Shown piece after piece: positions 1-8,454 of a stretch of DNA of 47,784 bases. This DNA is from Psychrobacter sp. FME6. GTDB taxonomy: Bacteria > Pseudomonadota > Gammaproteobacteria > Pseudomonadales > Moraxellaceae. Both the position numbers and the translations under genes were made by a program. The DNA lies in assembly GCF_014861365.1 (NCBI RefSeq), contig NZ_RRYW01000016.1, positions 1 to 47,784 on the forward strand, written 5' to 3'. The notes under the pieces were generated by a model. The model was given only the letters and a program-made list of their open reading frames with translations, made no database searches and had not been told where the DNA came from. The number at the start of each line of letters is the position of its first letter. The first letter of the stretch is position 1.

Positions 1-349
1 TGCCGCCTTGTCTCTTGTCCCTCCAGATATAGCGATAGATGCTCATGTGACTAATACCACCATGAACGCCGGCTATTTGTTCAGGACTCCAGCTGTCTTT
101 TAGCTTATCTGTGACCCAATCCCATACGTCAGCGATGATGCTGGGCGCATTGTTTGACCGTCTGTCACAAGCCTTGTTATTAGCATTCTTTGCTCGGTAA
201 CCGCGCAGGCCTTTATTACGCCTAAGCTCTCTTGATATGGTGCTGGGACTTCTGTTTAACGCCCTCGCTATAAATTTAATACTATGTTTTGCCCCTTTAA
301 GGGCATAAATCTGGTATCGTTCACCTAGGCTTAGATGTGTATAGTTCAT
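1..349 (-). CDS. IS30-family transposase, N-terminal part (runs off window)
   Basis: The open frame starts with ATG at 349 (MNYTHLSLGERYQIYALKGA) and stays open for about 116 codons to the window edge. The start of the protein carries the IS30-type helix-turn-helix with the recognisable SPSTISREL stretch around residues 34-42, and later WSPEQIAG and HMSIYRYIW, typical of this family before the DDE catalytic domain. The catalytic domain is outside the window, so activity cannot be judged. The protein is about 85% identical by eye to the copy at the right end, so the two are related but not recent duplicates. Confidence 0.85.
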   Translation of the reverse strand, partial: MNYTHLSLGERYQIYALKGAKHSIKFIARALNRSPSTISRELRRNKGLRGYRAKNANNKACDRRSNNAPSIIADVWDWVTDKLKDSWSPEQIAGVHGGISHMSIYRYIWRDKRQGG

Positions 350-453
350 GGTTGCAATCTCACTTTGGTCGGTGGATAAAAACTTTGATGCTAGCGCATC
401 TAGGTCTTTTTTTCACCTCACATTTGGTATTGCACTTCATGTGTTAATCTAAG
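1..453 (-). mobile_element. IS30-family insertion sequence, partial (5' part)
   Basis: The element runs off the left edge. Its inner end is placed near 453, where similarity to the right-hand copy (from 47315) stops: both begin CTTAGATTAACACATG when read toward the transposase. About 100 bp of leader precede the transposase start and differ from the right copy at only about two positions. The exact inverted repeat and target duplication cannot be fixed because the other end is outside the window. Confidence 0.85.
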
Positions 454-537
454 AAACTATTAATAATCTAGTATAAATACAACTGACTACCTTACTTGCC
501 CCCTCATTCAGCTTTTTTAGCTCTTATCATAATAAAT

Positions 538-571
538 AAAAAGCAGATACTGATTATGGCATCTGCTTTTT
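538..571 (-). terminator. Rho-independent terminator behind ppiC
   Basis: An 11-bp perfect stem, AAAAAGCAGAT at 538-548 with ATCTGCTTTTT at 561-571, surrounds a 12-nt loop and has A/T tracts on both sides. It lies 68 bp beyond the ppiC stop on the minus strand and could also work in the other direction. Confidence 0.75.
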
Positions 572-638
572 ATTGACTTGATTTTAAGAGAAGATAACAA
601 GTCAGCATATAAGGATTATGCAGCTCCGACTTTAGCTC

Positions 639-918
639 TTACATTCTATAAAGCACTTTAACCACATGCCAGCCAAACTTAGTTTTTACTAAATGCGGGG
701 TGAAGAGCTCGCCATTGAAGCAGACTTTATCAAATGCCGGTACCATGGTCGCCTTTTTGAAACTCCCCTAAGCTACCGCCTTTTTTAGCTGATGGGCAGG
801 TTGAGTGTTTTTTAGCCAGCACATCAAACTGGGCGCCTTTTTTAAGCTTGACAATAATGTCGTCAGCCAGTTCTTTGTCTTTTACTAAAATGTGTAATGC
901 GCTAGCGGTACGAGCCAT
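639..918 (-). pseudogene. ppiC: PpiC-type parvulin peptidyl-prolyl isomerase, broken by a one-base frameshift
   Basis: Small cytoplasmic parvulins catalyse cis-trans isomerisation of peptidyl-prolyl bonds and are about 92 residues long. The frame from 918 reads [20 protein letters not shown] and onward to [11 protein letters not shown], matching E. coli PpiC closely, then changes to HGTGI and stops at codon 63. Removing one G from the GG at 747-748 restores the rest of the family: [20 protein letters not shown], then FGWHVVKVLYRM, ending at TAA 639-641. The corrected product is 92 aa, exactly family length. The break removes the second half of the fold, including the catalytic C-terminal region. 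Because everything after the break is well preserved, it is either very recent or a sequencing error. A terminator follows at 538-571. Confidence 0.88.
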
Positions 919-1242
919 AATGTGAACCTTTCATGAAATATCGATTATCGCGGCATTATATCACTACTTACACAGAGCTAGTCTATTAAGCTGATACATA
1001 CATTTATAGACTACTTAAAATAGCCCTCTCAAATTTGCACAGAACAGTACTATGACCCCTATTTCATTATTATGTGCACGTACGCGAGCATATTTTCTAT
1101 AGAAAAACCTATGAACACATTGATAAATAAGGCGTACAAACAATTTTTTATAGCTAACTATGTACTGTAATCATAGATAAAAACAACATTTAGAGTATTT
1201 TAAGGCAATAATTGCATCGCCTACGCTTTATTAGTTTATTAT

Positions 1243-1283
1243 GGTATATTTATCCCCAAGGTAGCCTTGGGGATGATTATACC
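1243..1283. repeat. 41-bp near-perfect palindrome
   Basis: GGTATA (1243-1248) and ATCCCCAAGG (1252-1261) pair with CCTTGGGGAT (1265-1274) and TATACC (1278-1283). The loop is TAG, and a symmetric 3-nt internal mismatch (TTT/GAT) separates the two stems. No T-tract follows directly, so it is not a classical terminator. It lies about 200 bp upstream of int1 and could be a transcript hairpin or a recombination or protein-binding site. Confidence 0.7.
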
Positions 1284-1330
1284 TTAAGCCTATTTATTTA
1301 AAGGGTTTTATGATTATAATATAATAATCA

Positions 1331-1351
1331 GTGTCCAATATGGTGTCCAAT
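1331..1351 (+). repeat. Paired direct repeat GTGTCCAAT, possible integrase arm-type sites
   Basis: GTGTCCAAT occurs at 1331-1339 and again at 1343-1351, a 12-bp period, about 135 bp before int1. Short direct repeats beside a tyrosine recombinase gene are typical of arm-type binding sites. The role is inferred from position only. Confidence 0.45.
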
Positions 1352-1485
1352 TATATTTCAATATTCGCAAAAAGTACTCTTCATAAGCTATGACGACTGC
1401 GAGAAGTATACTTGTAACTTGAGTATTAAATTAATAGATAAATATGCTTAATTTATCGTACCTACAACGTCCACGGATATAGATA

Positions 1486-2766
1486 ATGGCTGTCAATAAT
1501 ATAAACGATATCAATGTTCTTGAATGTCGAGATAAAGATTACTCTGTCAGTATTTCTGGCATTGCGGGTTTAAGCGTACGCATTTACCCCAATGGTAAAA
1601 AGGAATACTACCTCCGTTATCCTCATCCGCATATTGAAGGTAAACGCCCTAGAATGATGCTTGGCCGAGTGGATGAGATTGGTCTGAATGAAGTTAAGTA
1701 TAAAGCTGACTCTATACTGGCAATGGTTGCTAAGGGTGTTGATCCTAAGGCGACAAGCCAACAAGAAAAAGTAAATAAATATGCTCACTTAAAAAATGCA
1801 ACGTTTGCCGAGATAGTTCGAGCTTGGAGAGACAATAAAATGGCCAGTCGTCGCACAGCCAAGTCTAATAAACTCTCGTTTAGTGAATCGACGCTAGAAT
1901 ATTGGGATTTATGCTTAGGATATATGTGTCGTGAAATTGGCGACTTAAGAATGAATGATATTACTAGTGAGATTATATTAAATGTCTGTGAGGCCATTCA
2001 AAATAATGAAAATCAAGCGGCCTTCGTTGGTGCAAGCACAAGGCTTTATACTGAAAAAGTATTCTCATTTGCTGTCGCAAGAGGACTATGTGATAGAAAT
2101 GTGGCTGTTGATACGCGCGGTGAGCTTGCACCTGCCAATTCAGGTAATCACCTGCCAGCCATTACCAAGCCTGAGCAGTTTGCAGTATTATTACGAGATA
2201 TGGAGTCGTTTAAAGGAGCAAGTGTGATTACTTTAGAGGCAATGAATTTACTACCGTATGTCTTTGTGCGTAGTATCGATTTGCGTTCTATGCGCTGGCA
2301 AGATATAGATTGGGATAACAAGCTATGGGAGTTTTCTCCTACTAAAGGCGAAGGTCGTGAAGATATGGTATCGCACTTGGTTGCACCATTGGCTTCTCAG
2401 GTTATTACGCGCTTACTAGAAATGCAATCAATTACCGGTCATAAAGAATACGTATTTGCATCGATGCGTGCCTCAAGTAATACTTATATTAGTAAAGCCA
2501 CGCTAGTACAAATATTTCATAGGCTGGGATATAAGGATATTCAATGCGCTCATGGCTTTCGAGCATCCGCTAAAACCTTACTGATGGAGCAACCTGAACT
2601 GCGTTATTCAGATATCGTGACTGAGCTGCAATTAGGCCATAGAGTAAAGGACACGCATGGCGGTGCCTATAATCGATTAGATGAAATAGATACTAGGGTG
2701 CAAATGATGCAAGATTGGGCAAACTATATAGATAAGCTCCGGAGTTGCTCCAAAGAGCAATTATAA
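1486..2766 (+). CDS. P4-type tyrosine recombinase / integrase (int1)
   Basis: This 426-aa site-specific recombinase has the layout of P4-like island integrases: an N-terminal arm-binding DUF4102-like part (about residues 1-95), a core-binding domain (about 105-205) and a C-terminal catalytic domain. Visible catalytic residues are R262 (VRSIDLRSMRW), K287, H356 and R359 (CAHGFRAS), H385 (LGHR) and the nucleophile Y395 (GGAYNR), so it looks intact. It is followed convergently, 42 bp away, by aidB, and no tRNA gene, excisionase or cargo lies next to it. It may be the remaining end of an island lying to the left of the window or the remnant of a decayed one. The ATG at 1486 has only a weak GGA upstream. 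Confidence 0.9.
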   Translation: MAVNNINDINVLECRDKDYSVSISGIAGLSVRIYPNGKKEYYLRYPHPHIEGKRPRMMLGRVDEIGLNEVKYKADSILAMVAKGVDPKATSQQEKVNKYAHLKNATFAEIVRAWRDNKMASRRTAKSNKLSFSESTLEYWDLCLGYMCREIGDLRMNDITSEIILNVCEAIQNNENQAAFVGASTRLYTEKVFSFAVARGLCDRNVAVDTRGELAPANSGNHLPAITKPEQFAVLLRDMESFKGASVITLEAMNLLPYVFVRSIDLRSMRWQDIDWDNKLWEFSPTKGEGREDMVSHLVAPLASQVITRLLEMQSITGHKEYVFASMRASSNTYISKATLVQIFHRLGYKDIQCAHGFRASAKTLLMEQPELRYSDIVTELQLGHRVKDTHGGAYNRLDEIDTRVQMMQDWANYIDKLRSCSKEQL

Positions 2767-2808
2767 AGCTCAAGCGGATAACTCTTCTTATCAAATAGCA
2801 AAATCTGT

Positions 2809-4467
2809 TCATAATAGCGCTTTTGTAGCTCCTGCAGCGCGTTTAATCAATAGCTCAACTGGAGCATCAGGGCTCAGTGTTCCAAAGGCTAGCCCGTGTT
2901 CGCTTGCGAGCCGTGAAAGACAGAATGCTTTTGCAATTTCCGTATTATCACTTAATAGTAAGATTGAAGCCTGGAGCATTAATGCTAAGCGTTCAATCAC
3001 GTAGCGACTGCGAAACTCTAAGGTTTCAATGTCATCGAAACGTTCGGATAAAAGACTCAGCTCGTTATCGTAATGAGGGTTCTTGCCAGCGGCTTTCTGC
3101 AGTTCCGCAAATAGAGCGTCACGAGTTTCTGGCTCCTTTTTTAAAGCTCGAAGCACATCAAGACATTGCACATTACCACTACCCTCCCAGATTGAGTTTA
3201 ACGGCGCCTGTCGATAGAGACGCGGCATAATATTCTCTTCAACGTAACCATTTCCTCCTAAGCACTCCTGCGCTTCATTGATAAGAACTGGCGCACGCTT
3301 GCATATCCAGTACTTACCAATCGCAGTCGCGATACGAGCAAGGGCGGCTTCATGGGGATCTTTTTCTATCATGCCGACTGCGCGTGCGATACGCATCGTA
3401 AGCGCCAATGCCGCCTCCGACTCTAACGCTAAGTCAGCAAGCACATTACGCATAATGGGTTGGTCGATTAATAATTTACCAAAGGCCTCACGCTGGCTGG
3501 TGTGGTGAATAGCTTGCACAATCGCTTGGCGCATTTGTGCTGAGGAGCCAGTCATACAGTCCAGCCGAGTCAGTGCTACCATCTCAATAATTGTCGGAAT
3601 ACCACGACCTTCTAAGCCCACCAACTCACCAAACGCGGCTTGAAATTCGACTTCCGAAGAGGCGTTCGACCAGTCACCCAGCTTGTCTTTTAGACGTTGA
3701 ATACGAACGGCATTTTTCGTACCATCAGGACGAAAACGTGGCACTAAGAAACAACTGAGGCCATTTTCAGTCTGTGCCAATACTAAATGGGCGTCACACA
3801 TCGGGGCTGAAAAAAACCACTTGTGACCAATAAGCTCATAGGTTCCGTCCTCTTGCAGCAGTGCTCGCGTTGTATTGCGGCGTAGGTCGGATCCGCCTTG
3901 CTTTTCAGTCATGCCCATACCCATAGTACAACCCAGCTTTTCTTCCATGGGTAGACTACGCGGATCATAGTCCTGCGATAAGAGTTTAGGCAGCCATTTT
4001 TCTGCTAGCTCTGGTGAATGCCTTAGGGCAGGAATCGCTGCGTAGCTCATAGACATCGGACAACCAAACCCTGCATCAGCTTGCGAACCAAGATACATCA
4101 CAGCGGCTCGAGCTACATGAGGGTTTTTATGACTTTCATTACGCCACGCAAAATTACTCATGCCATATTTCATGCCAGCAGTCATCAGCTCATGATAGGC
4201 TGGATGAAAATCCACCTCATCTATACGCCGTCCATAACTATCAAAATCTCGTAACTTAGGCGGGTTTTCATTGGCTAAAAACCCGCTAGCAATCATATCA
4301 CCGCCTGTACGAGCACCGAATTCACTCAGGTGTTCCTCTGCCCACCCTGCTCCTTCTCTCGTTACAGCTTCGATAAGGGCAGCATCTGTTTCCCAAGCGT
4401 TGTAGTTAGCTAAGGCAAAGGGTTGATTATTTACTTCATGAGTATTAAATTGATTTATCATTGACAT
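2809..4467 (-). CDS. aidB: AidB-like acyl-CoA dehydrogenase family flavoprotein
   Basis: This 552-aa protein aligns along its length with E. coli AidB (541 aa), an FAD-binding acyl-CoA dehydrogenase homologue induced in the adaptive response to alkylation; weak isovaleryl-CoA dehydrogenase activity and DNA binding are known for the family. Recognisable blocks are EAVTREGAGW near the N terminus, MGMTEKQGGSD, LIGHKWFFSAP and LSCFLVPRF in the middle, and NSIWEGSGN, which carries the Glu at the catalytic-base position. The start at 4467 has a strong GAGGAAG Shine-Dalgarno. It is transcribed divergently from a PaaX-like regulator 90 bp away, which is the likely controller. Similarity to AidB is far stronger than to ordinary short-chain acyl-CoA dehydrogenases, but the physiological substrate is unknown. 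Confidence 0.88.
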   Translation of the reverse strand: MSMINQFNTHEVNNQPFALANYNAWETDAALIEAVTREGAGWAEEHLSEFGARTGGDMIASGFLANENPPKLRDFDSYGRRIDEVDFHPAYHELMTAGMKYGMSNFAWRNESHKNPHVARAAVMYLGSQADAGFGCPMSMSYAAIPALRHSPELAEKWLPKLLSQDYDPRSLPMEEKLGCTMGMGMTEKQGGSDLRRNTTRALLQEDGTYELIGHKWFFSAPMCDAHLVLAQTENGLSCFLVPRFRPDGTKNAVRIQRLKDKLGDWSNASSEVEFQAAFGELVGLEGRGIPTIIEMVALTRLDCMTGSSAQMRQAIVQAIHHTSQREAFGKLLIDQPIMRNVLADLALESEAALALTMRIARAVGMIEKDPHEAALARIATAIGKYWICKRAPVLINEAQECLGGNGYVEENIMPRLYRQAPLNSIWEGSGNVQCLDVLRALKKEPETRDALFAELQKAAGKNPHYDNELSLLSERFDDIETLEFRSRYVIERLALMLQASILLLSDNTEIAKAFCLSRLASEHGLAFGTLSPDAPVELLIKRAAGATKALL

Positions 4468-4501
4468 AATTGTTATCTTCCTCGATTTTGACTAACCTCT
4501 A

Positions 4502-4515
4502 CTATTTTACAATAG
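4502..4515. promoter_or_regulatory. Inverted repeat in the aidB / PaaX-like divergent promoter
   Basis: CTATT (4502-4506) and AATAG (4511-4515) form a 5+5 inverted repeat with a 4-bp spacer inside the roughly 90-bp intergenic region of two divergent genes. The position suits an operator for the regulator encoded at 4558. The repeat is short and AT-rich, so chance is possible. Confidence 0.3.
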
Positions 4516-4557
4516 CTAGTATTACATAATAAAAATTATTTCGTCAAGGTGTGTAAT

Positions 4558-5352
4558 ATGAATAAACCCAGTCCCCGACTTCTCCTCCTCCGTTTATTAA
4601 CGGTAGCGGACAACAGTACTCTTACCGCTACTGAAGCTATTTTGGCAGGCTCAGTGTTTGGCATGACAGAGAACAGTATTCGCGTAACCATGGCGCGTTT
4701 AACCCAAGCAGAGCTCGCTGAGGCAATCGGGCCTGCTACTTATCAATTGGGGCCAGAAGCACAAAAATTAGGCGATGATGTCGCCTCATGGCATACCTCC
4801 GATAGAAAGACCATAAAATCAGACGGCTCATGGATAGCCGTGGCCACGGGTGGTCTACCTCGCAGTAACCGCACAATACTACGCGCACGTGACCGGGCTT
4901 TATCGTTATTAGGGTTTCGCGAGCTAGACAAAGGACTCTATATACGCCCGAATAATCTACAGGGCGGTATAGATAGCGTTCGTAAACGTCTATTGAATCT
5001 AGGGTTAGGAGCAGAAGCCATCGTATTTAAGGCTTGCGATTTTGATTCTATTCGCCAAAAAAAAGCCTTAGGACTTTGGTCTGACATGCAATTAGAGAGA
5101 TATTATGAAGACATGTCTTATCAACTGAACAATTGGTTAAAACATATGGATAATTTGAGCCATGACGCGGCTTTACGAGAAGTGTTTACGCTTGGAGATG
5201 CAGGTATCCGCAGTGTGATCTTCGATCCATTATTGCCCGAGCCCCTAGTAAATGAGGCGGCACGGCAACAATATTTCAATACGGTGCGGCGCTTTAATGA
5301 TGAAGGTCGTCGGCTTTGGCTTGATTTTTTTGACGCAAATATCGCAAAATAG
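4558..5352 (+). CDS. PaaX-family transcriptional regulator
   Basis: PaaX proteins are winged-helix repressors that bind acyl-CoA effectors, classically phenylacetyl-CoA. The first ~70 residues form the winged-helix part (TENSIRVTMARLTQAEL resembles a recognition helix). The centre has the PaaX-type segment with repeated Arg, a GFRELDKGLYIRPNN stretch and a C-terminal helical domain with WLDFFDAN at the end. I prefer ATG 4558 (MNKPSPRLLL, 264 aa), because AAGG at 4546-4549 is correctly spaced from it; an upstream GTG at 4549 would overlap that site. It is divergent from aidB and probably controls it, perhaps in response to an acyl-CoA. No phenylacetate catabolic genes are in the window, so the paaX symbol is not used. 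Confidence 0.72.
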   Translation: MNKPSPRLLLLRLLTVADNSTLTATEAILAGSVFGMTENSIRVTMARLTQAELAEAIGPATYQLGPEAQKLGDDVASWHTSDRKTIKSDGSWIAVATGGLPRSNRTILRARDRALSLLGFRELDKGLYIRPNNLQGGIDSVRKRLLNLGLGAEAIVFKACDFDSIRQKKALGLWSDMQLERYYEDMSYQLNNWLKHMDNLSHDAALREVFTLGDAGIRSVIFDPLLPEPLVNEAARQQYFNTVRRFNDEGRRLWLDFFDANIAK

Positions 5353-5460
5353 ATGAATCTTCTTAAGATTTAGTAGGCTTATACGTAAGTGCTGAACTGT
5401 AGGTGGTTGCTTATGAATGATTACTTATAAATAATTACTTGGGATTCTAATTCAAAAGCT

Positions 5461-5967
5461 CTATTGATTTTCATCACGATATAACACCTGCTTAGCTTCT
5501 ACTCTAAAGTCCTCATTGCTGATGGTTCGGTTCATTGCCATAGCTTGGGTATTTAAGTGGGTATTTAAGTTTGCTGCTTGCATGTCTAGACTTTCTGGAT
5601 CGCGACGTATTATGTTCTGCGCCTCTTGCCTAAAGTCATTTTCGCTCATGGTAGAACCACTCTTCACAGAGTTTACTGCTGGGTCACCATTTTTTTCTTG
5701 CGAGAGTGTAGCGTCGGCTACTAGCGCAATATTGCTTTGATTGGTAGATGCAACATTATTAACAGAAGATACTGGGTGACTCGCCAGCACTATTTGATCG
5801 CTCGTCGAAAAGGTTGAAAAAACACCATCGAATATAAAGACGCTTGCCAAGAATAAAGTACAAAGGATGCCTAGCACGCCAACAAACTCTATATTATTCG
5901 CTGATCTGCCCTTTGCGAATTTTGCTGATTGCGTCACTGTAGTCTCAATACTGTCTGAGTGTTTCAT
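5461..5967 (-). CDS. Single-pass membrane protein with two C-terminal EDFRxE-type motifs
   Basis: Not assigned to a known family. It has a short charged N terminus, one hydrophobic segment (FVGVLGILCTLFLASVFIF) and a Ser/Asn-rich, presumably periplasmic tail. The tail contains NDFRQEAQNIIRRD and, at the very end, EDFRVEAKQVLYRDENQ, two versions of the same motif. The neighbouring gene at 6173 ends with another copy, so the two look like paralogues. ATG 5967 is chosen (168 aa); the longer frame to 5985 would need a TTG start. No clear Shine-Dalgarno is visible for either. The two genes share direction, with a gap of about 205 bp. Confidence 0.6.
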   Translation of the reverse strand: MKHSDSIETTVTQSAKFAKGRSANNIEFVGVLGILCTLFLASVFIFDGVFSTFSTSDQIVLASHPVSSVNNVASTNQSNIALVADATLSQEKNGDPAVNSVKSGSTMSENDFRQEAQNIIRRDPESLDMQAANLNTHLNTQAMAMNRTISNEDFRVEAKQVLYRDENQ

Positions 5968-6172
5968 AGAACAATACCCAATCAATCCATGTCATCAGCA
6001 GTATATAACTGCATCCTCTATGTCATGATACGAGCACTCTGGTGTTATGCAATGGTTTTTGGTATGAGCGCTATGATTGACTGATAAGCGGTAAGAAAAC
6101 TGGTTTTAGACAGTAAAAGTCAGCTTGTCATAGGACAACAGCCGCTTACTCCCTTACTATAATAAAGCCAGA

Positions 6173-7045
6173 TTAATCATCAGTTTCACGATATAGCGTA
6201 CTTTGCGACTCTTGTCTAAAGTCCTCATAAGTGATGGATGCGTCAGCTGGTTTATCATTGGATGGTTGCGGTGCTGGTTGTGCCTCTGAACCAATAACCT
6301 CACCTTGATATTGAGCTGCAGTAGCGTCAGCAGCAGGCTGAGTATCTTGCTCAATGGTTTCTACCACTTCAGCCTCTCTACTGGCATCGGAATTATTCTC
6401 TGCTATTACTGGTATTTCTGCACCATTCGCTATATCAGTCTTCGTTGAAGTCGACAGCACACCGGTAAAAACAAGCATCATGACGATGGCAGCGATCAGT
6501 AATGAGCCAAAAACCATACCAATGACGAGCGGTTTTTTGCTACTCGCTTGCTTGTCTTTGGATTTTATCGACTTCTTATTTGATATTTTTTCGTTTATGA
6601 CTTCTTCGTTTATGAATTCATGGTTTTCAGGCTCTTTATTTTCAATTTCTTCTGAACCACAATCCAAAGACTCGTCGGGGTTGGTTATTGTGACGTGCTT
6701 TGTCGTTAAATCTTCATCTTCGTCAGAAAAATCTAAGTTGATACCTTTGTCGTTATAGACCTCTAGGGTTTCACCCTCTTGTACTTGAGTAGCAAATAAC
6801 GCTAGCTCTGCTGCGCTTAATGGCTCATATGAGGACAGTTTATTGGCATCTTTTACTGGTTTTAATTCATTTGCTGTGGTGTCTTTTGACTCATCATCGT
6901 CATCAACACCGTCGACATTTTCAACACGTGTGATAAAACGCTCATAGATGTTATCTTTACGCATGCGCTTTCGTGGCTTAGTATTAGCAATTTTGGCTAA
7001 ATTTGCCTCTAAATCTGAATTATGGCTATTTTTTTTATCACTCAT
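6173..7045 (-). CDS. Acidic single-pass membrane protein ending in an EDFRxE motif
   Basis: An unrecognised 290-aa protein. Residues 1-170 are hydrophilic and highly charged, with a basic patch near 23-30 (KPRKRMRK) and acidic stretches such as DDDDES and DFSDEDEDL. A single membrane segment spans about 172-197 (LVIGMVFGSLLIAAIVMMLV). The remaining tail is Ala/Pro/Asn-rich and ends EDFRQESQSTLYRETDD. With Lys-rich residues before the helix, the N-terminal part should be cytoplasmic and the motif-bearing tail outside. The tail motif is shared with the protein encoded at 5461-5967. A role in envelope sensing or anchoring is possible but nothing in the sequence proves it. Confidence 0.65.
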   Translation of the reverse strand: MSDKKNSHNSDLEANLAKIANTKPRKRMRKDNIYERFITRVENVDGVDDDDESKDTTANELKPVKDANKLSSYEPLSAAELALFATQVQEGETLEVYNDKGINLDFSDEDEDLTTKHVTITNPDESLDCGSEEIENKEPENHEFINEEVINEKISNKKSIKSKDKQASSKKPLVIGMVFGSLLIAAIVMMLVFTGVLSTSTKTDIANGAEIPVIAENNSDASREAEVVETIEQDTQPAADATAAQYQGEVIGSEAQPAPQPSNDKPADASITYEDFRQESQSTLYRETDD

Positions 7046-7284
7046 GAAGTAATACCAAACCAGTTTGTACCACGAAAAAGAAGATGACTGCTAGAATTAA
7101 GGATAAAGGTTTTGTTGTTTGCTAAAGTGTAACACTATCGTTAACAAACAATATAGTGGGTCGCTTCATTTGCTTCAAGCACAATTTTATGGTTACCCCT
7201 ATTATTGGTATAAAATAGCCAAAAATGCTCTTTGAAAAAACAACCATAAGCATCGATGACATTATATATAAGTGAGCATAAAAT

Positions 7285-8328
7285 ATGGATTTAAAACAGC
7301 TCAAGGCTTTTATTGCTATCGCAGATTTGCGTAGTTTCAGCGCCGCTGCTACCAAAACGGGATTGTCACAGCCGAGTCTGAGTCGCTTGCTCAAACAGCT
7401 CGAGACCGATATGGGCGTAGAATTAATCAATCGCTACAATAGACCATTACATCTCACCGAAGCTGGGGCATTCTTTTACGATAAAATCAGCGCTATACTG
7501 ACAGAGATTGATACCGTCACCAGTATGACCCAGCGATTGTCTGCGCCCAGCAGCGCATTAAACATTGGTTTTGTACCGTCTGTCCTGTACGGGCTATTGC
7601 CAGAAGTCATCGCTAGTTTAAAACAATCCAACCCTGATATTGAGGTCAACCTAAAGGATATCAGCTCCTACCAGCAAATAGATGCGCTAAAATCTGGTGA
7701 TATTGATGTTGGTTTTGGGCGTTTTGCCCACCAAGACCCTTGGATTCAGCAAATACTATTGCGCCATGAGCGTTATGTGGTCGCGCTGCCTAAAGCACAC
7801 CCATTAGCCCATGTACGCGAGCAACGCTTGATAGATTTGGCAAATAACCGCCTGATTTTATACCATCAAACGCATTTGCCGATAGCCACGCCAGCAATAA
7901 CCACGTCCATACCGAAACCAACATCGACCAATAAACTGCCTGCCCATACAAAAAGAACCAACTCAACAGGCCAGCCTCTATCGTTTAGTACGCTTAACGA
8001 GCCTGTCACCGAGCCTTTGCTGCATTTATTTGCACAATACGGTATCGCGCCACTGATGACTACCACGGTGAGTGACTTACAAGTAGCATTGGGACTAGTC
8101 GCTGCTGGTGAAGGGGTTACGCTTGTACCTGCCAGCCTACAAACGGTGCGTACAGAACAAATCAGCTATCAACGCTTGGTACACGAAAACGTGACCTCCC
8201 CTATTTATTTACATACCCTCAAAGACTTTGTCCACCCTAAAATCCCTGACTTACTCACTGCTACTTATCAGGTGTATGAACAGCGCGGTATCACCTATCG
8301 AAAGCAAAAATTTGCCTCAAAGCTATAA
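7285..8328 (+). CDS. LysR-family transcriptional regulator with an internal insertion
   Basis: This 347-aa regulator has a standard N-terminal winged helix-turn-helix (MDLKQLKAFIAIADLRSFSA, then ATKTGLSQPSLSRLLKQLE) and a periplasmic-binding-like effector domain starting near residue 90 (LNIGFVPSVLYGLLPEVIAS). Between about residues 196 and 237 lies a Thr/Pro/Ser-rich segment (KPTSTNKLPAHTKRTNSTG) that ordinary ~300-aa LysR proteins lack and that explains the extra length. It lies 308 bp upstream of the Nramp-like transporter, in the same direction, and LysR proteins often control a neighbour. Its effector is unknown, and no evidence ties it directly to the prp genes. Confidence 0.85.
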   Translation: MDLKQLKAFIAIADLRSFSAAATKTGLSQPSLSRLLKQLETDMGVELINRYNRPLHLTEAGAFFYDKISAILTEIDTVTSMTQRLSAPSSALNIGFVPSVLYGLLPEVIASLKQSNPDIEVNLKDISSYQQIDALKSGDIDVGFGRFAHQDPWIQQILLRHERYVVALPKAHPLAHVREQRLIDLANNRLILYHQTHLPIATPAITTSIPKPTSTNKLPAHTKRTNSTGQPLSFSTLNEPVTEPLLHLFAQYGIAPLMTTTVSDLQVALGLVAAGEGVTLVPASLQTVRTEQISYQRLVHENVTSPIYLHTLKDFVHPKIPDLLTATYQVYEQRGITYRKQKFASKL

Positions 8329-8454
8329 ATTATCAGCTATCGGCTGCGGATTATGGTATAAAGAACCGCCAAAAAATACTCAGTACTAACTCTTGATATT
8401 AATAATTAATTATGCTAACTATCAAGAATGGCTATGCAAACAAATAGTAATAAT

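Larger units (their letters stand above)
919..1485. other. 567-bp intergenic region upstream of int1
   Basis: This AT-rich stretch has no ORF with coding character. It holds the 41-bp palindrome at 1243-1283 and the GTGTCCAAT repeats at 1331-1351, listed separately. No tRNA or tmRNA end was found here as an integration target for the adjoining recombinase. Confidence 0.6.

Noticed and set aside
919..1485. tRNA or tmRNA fragment as target for int1
   Set aside because: No cloverleaf part or TTCGA-type T-arm with an acceptor 3' end was found in the region.
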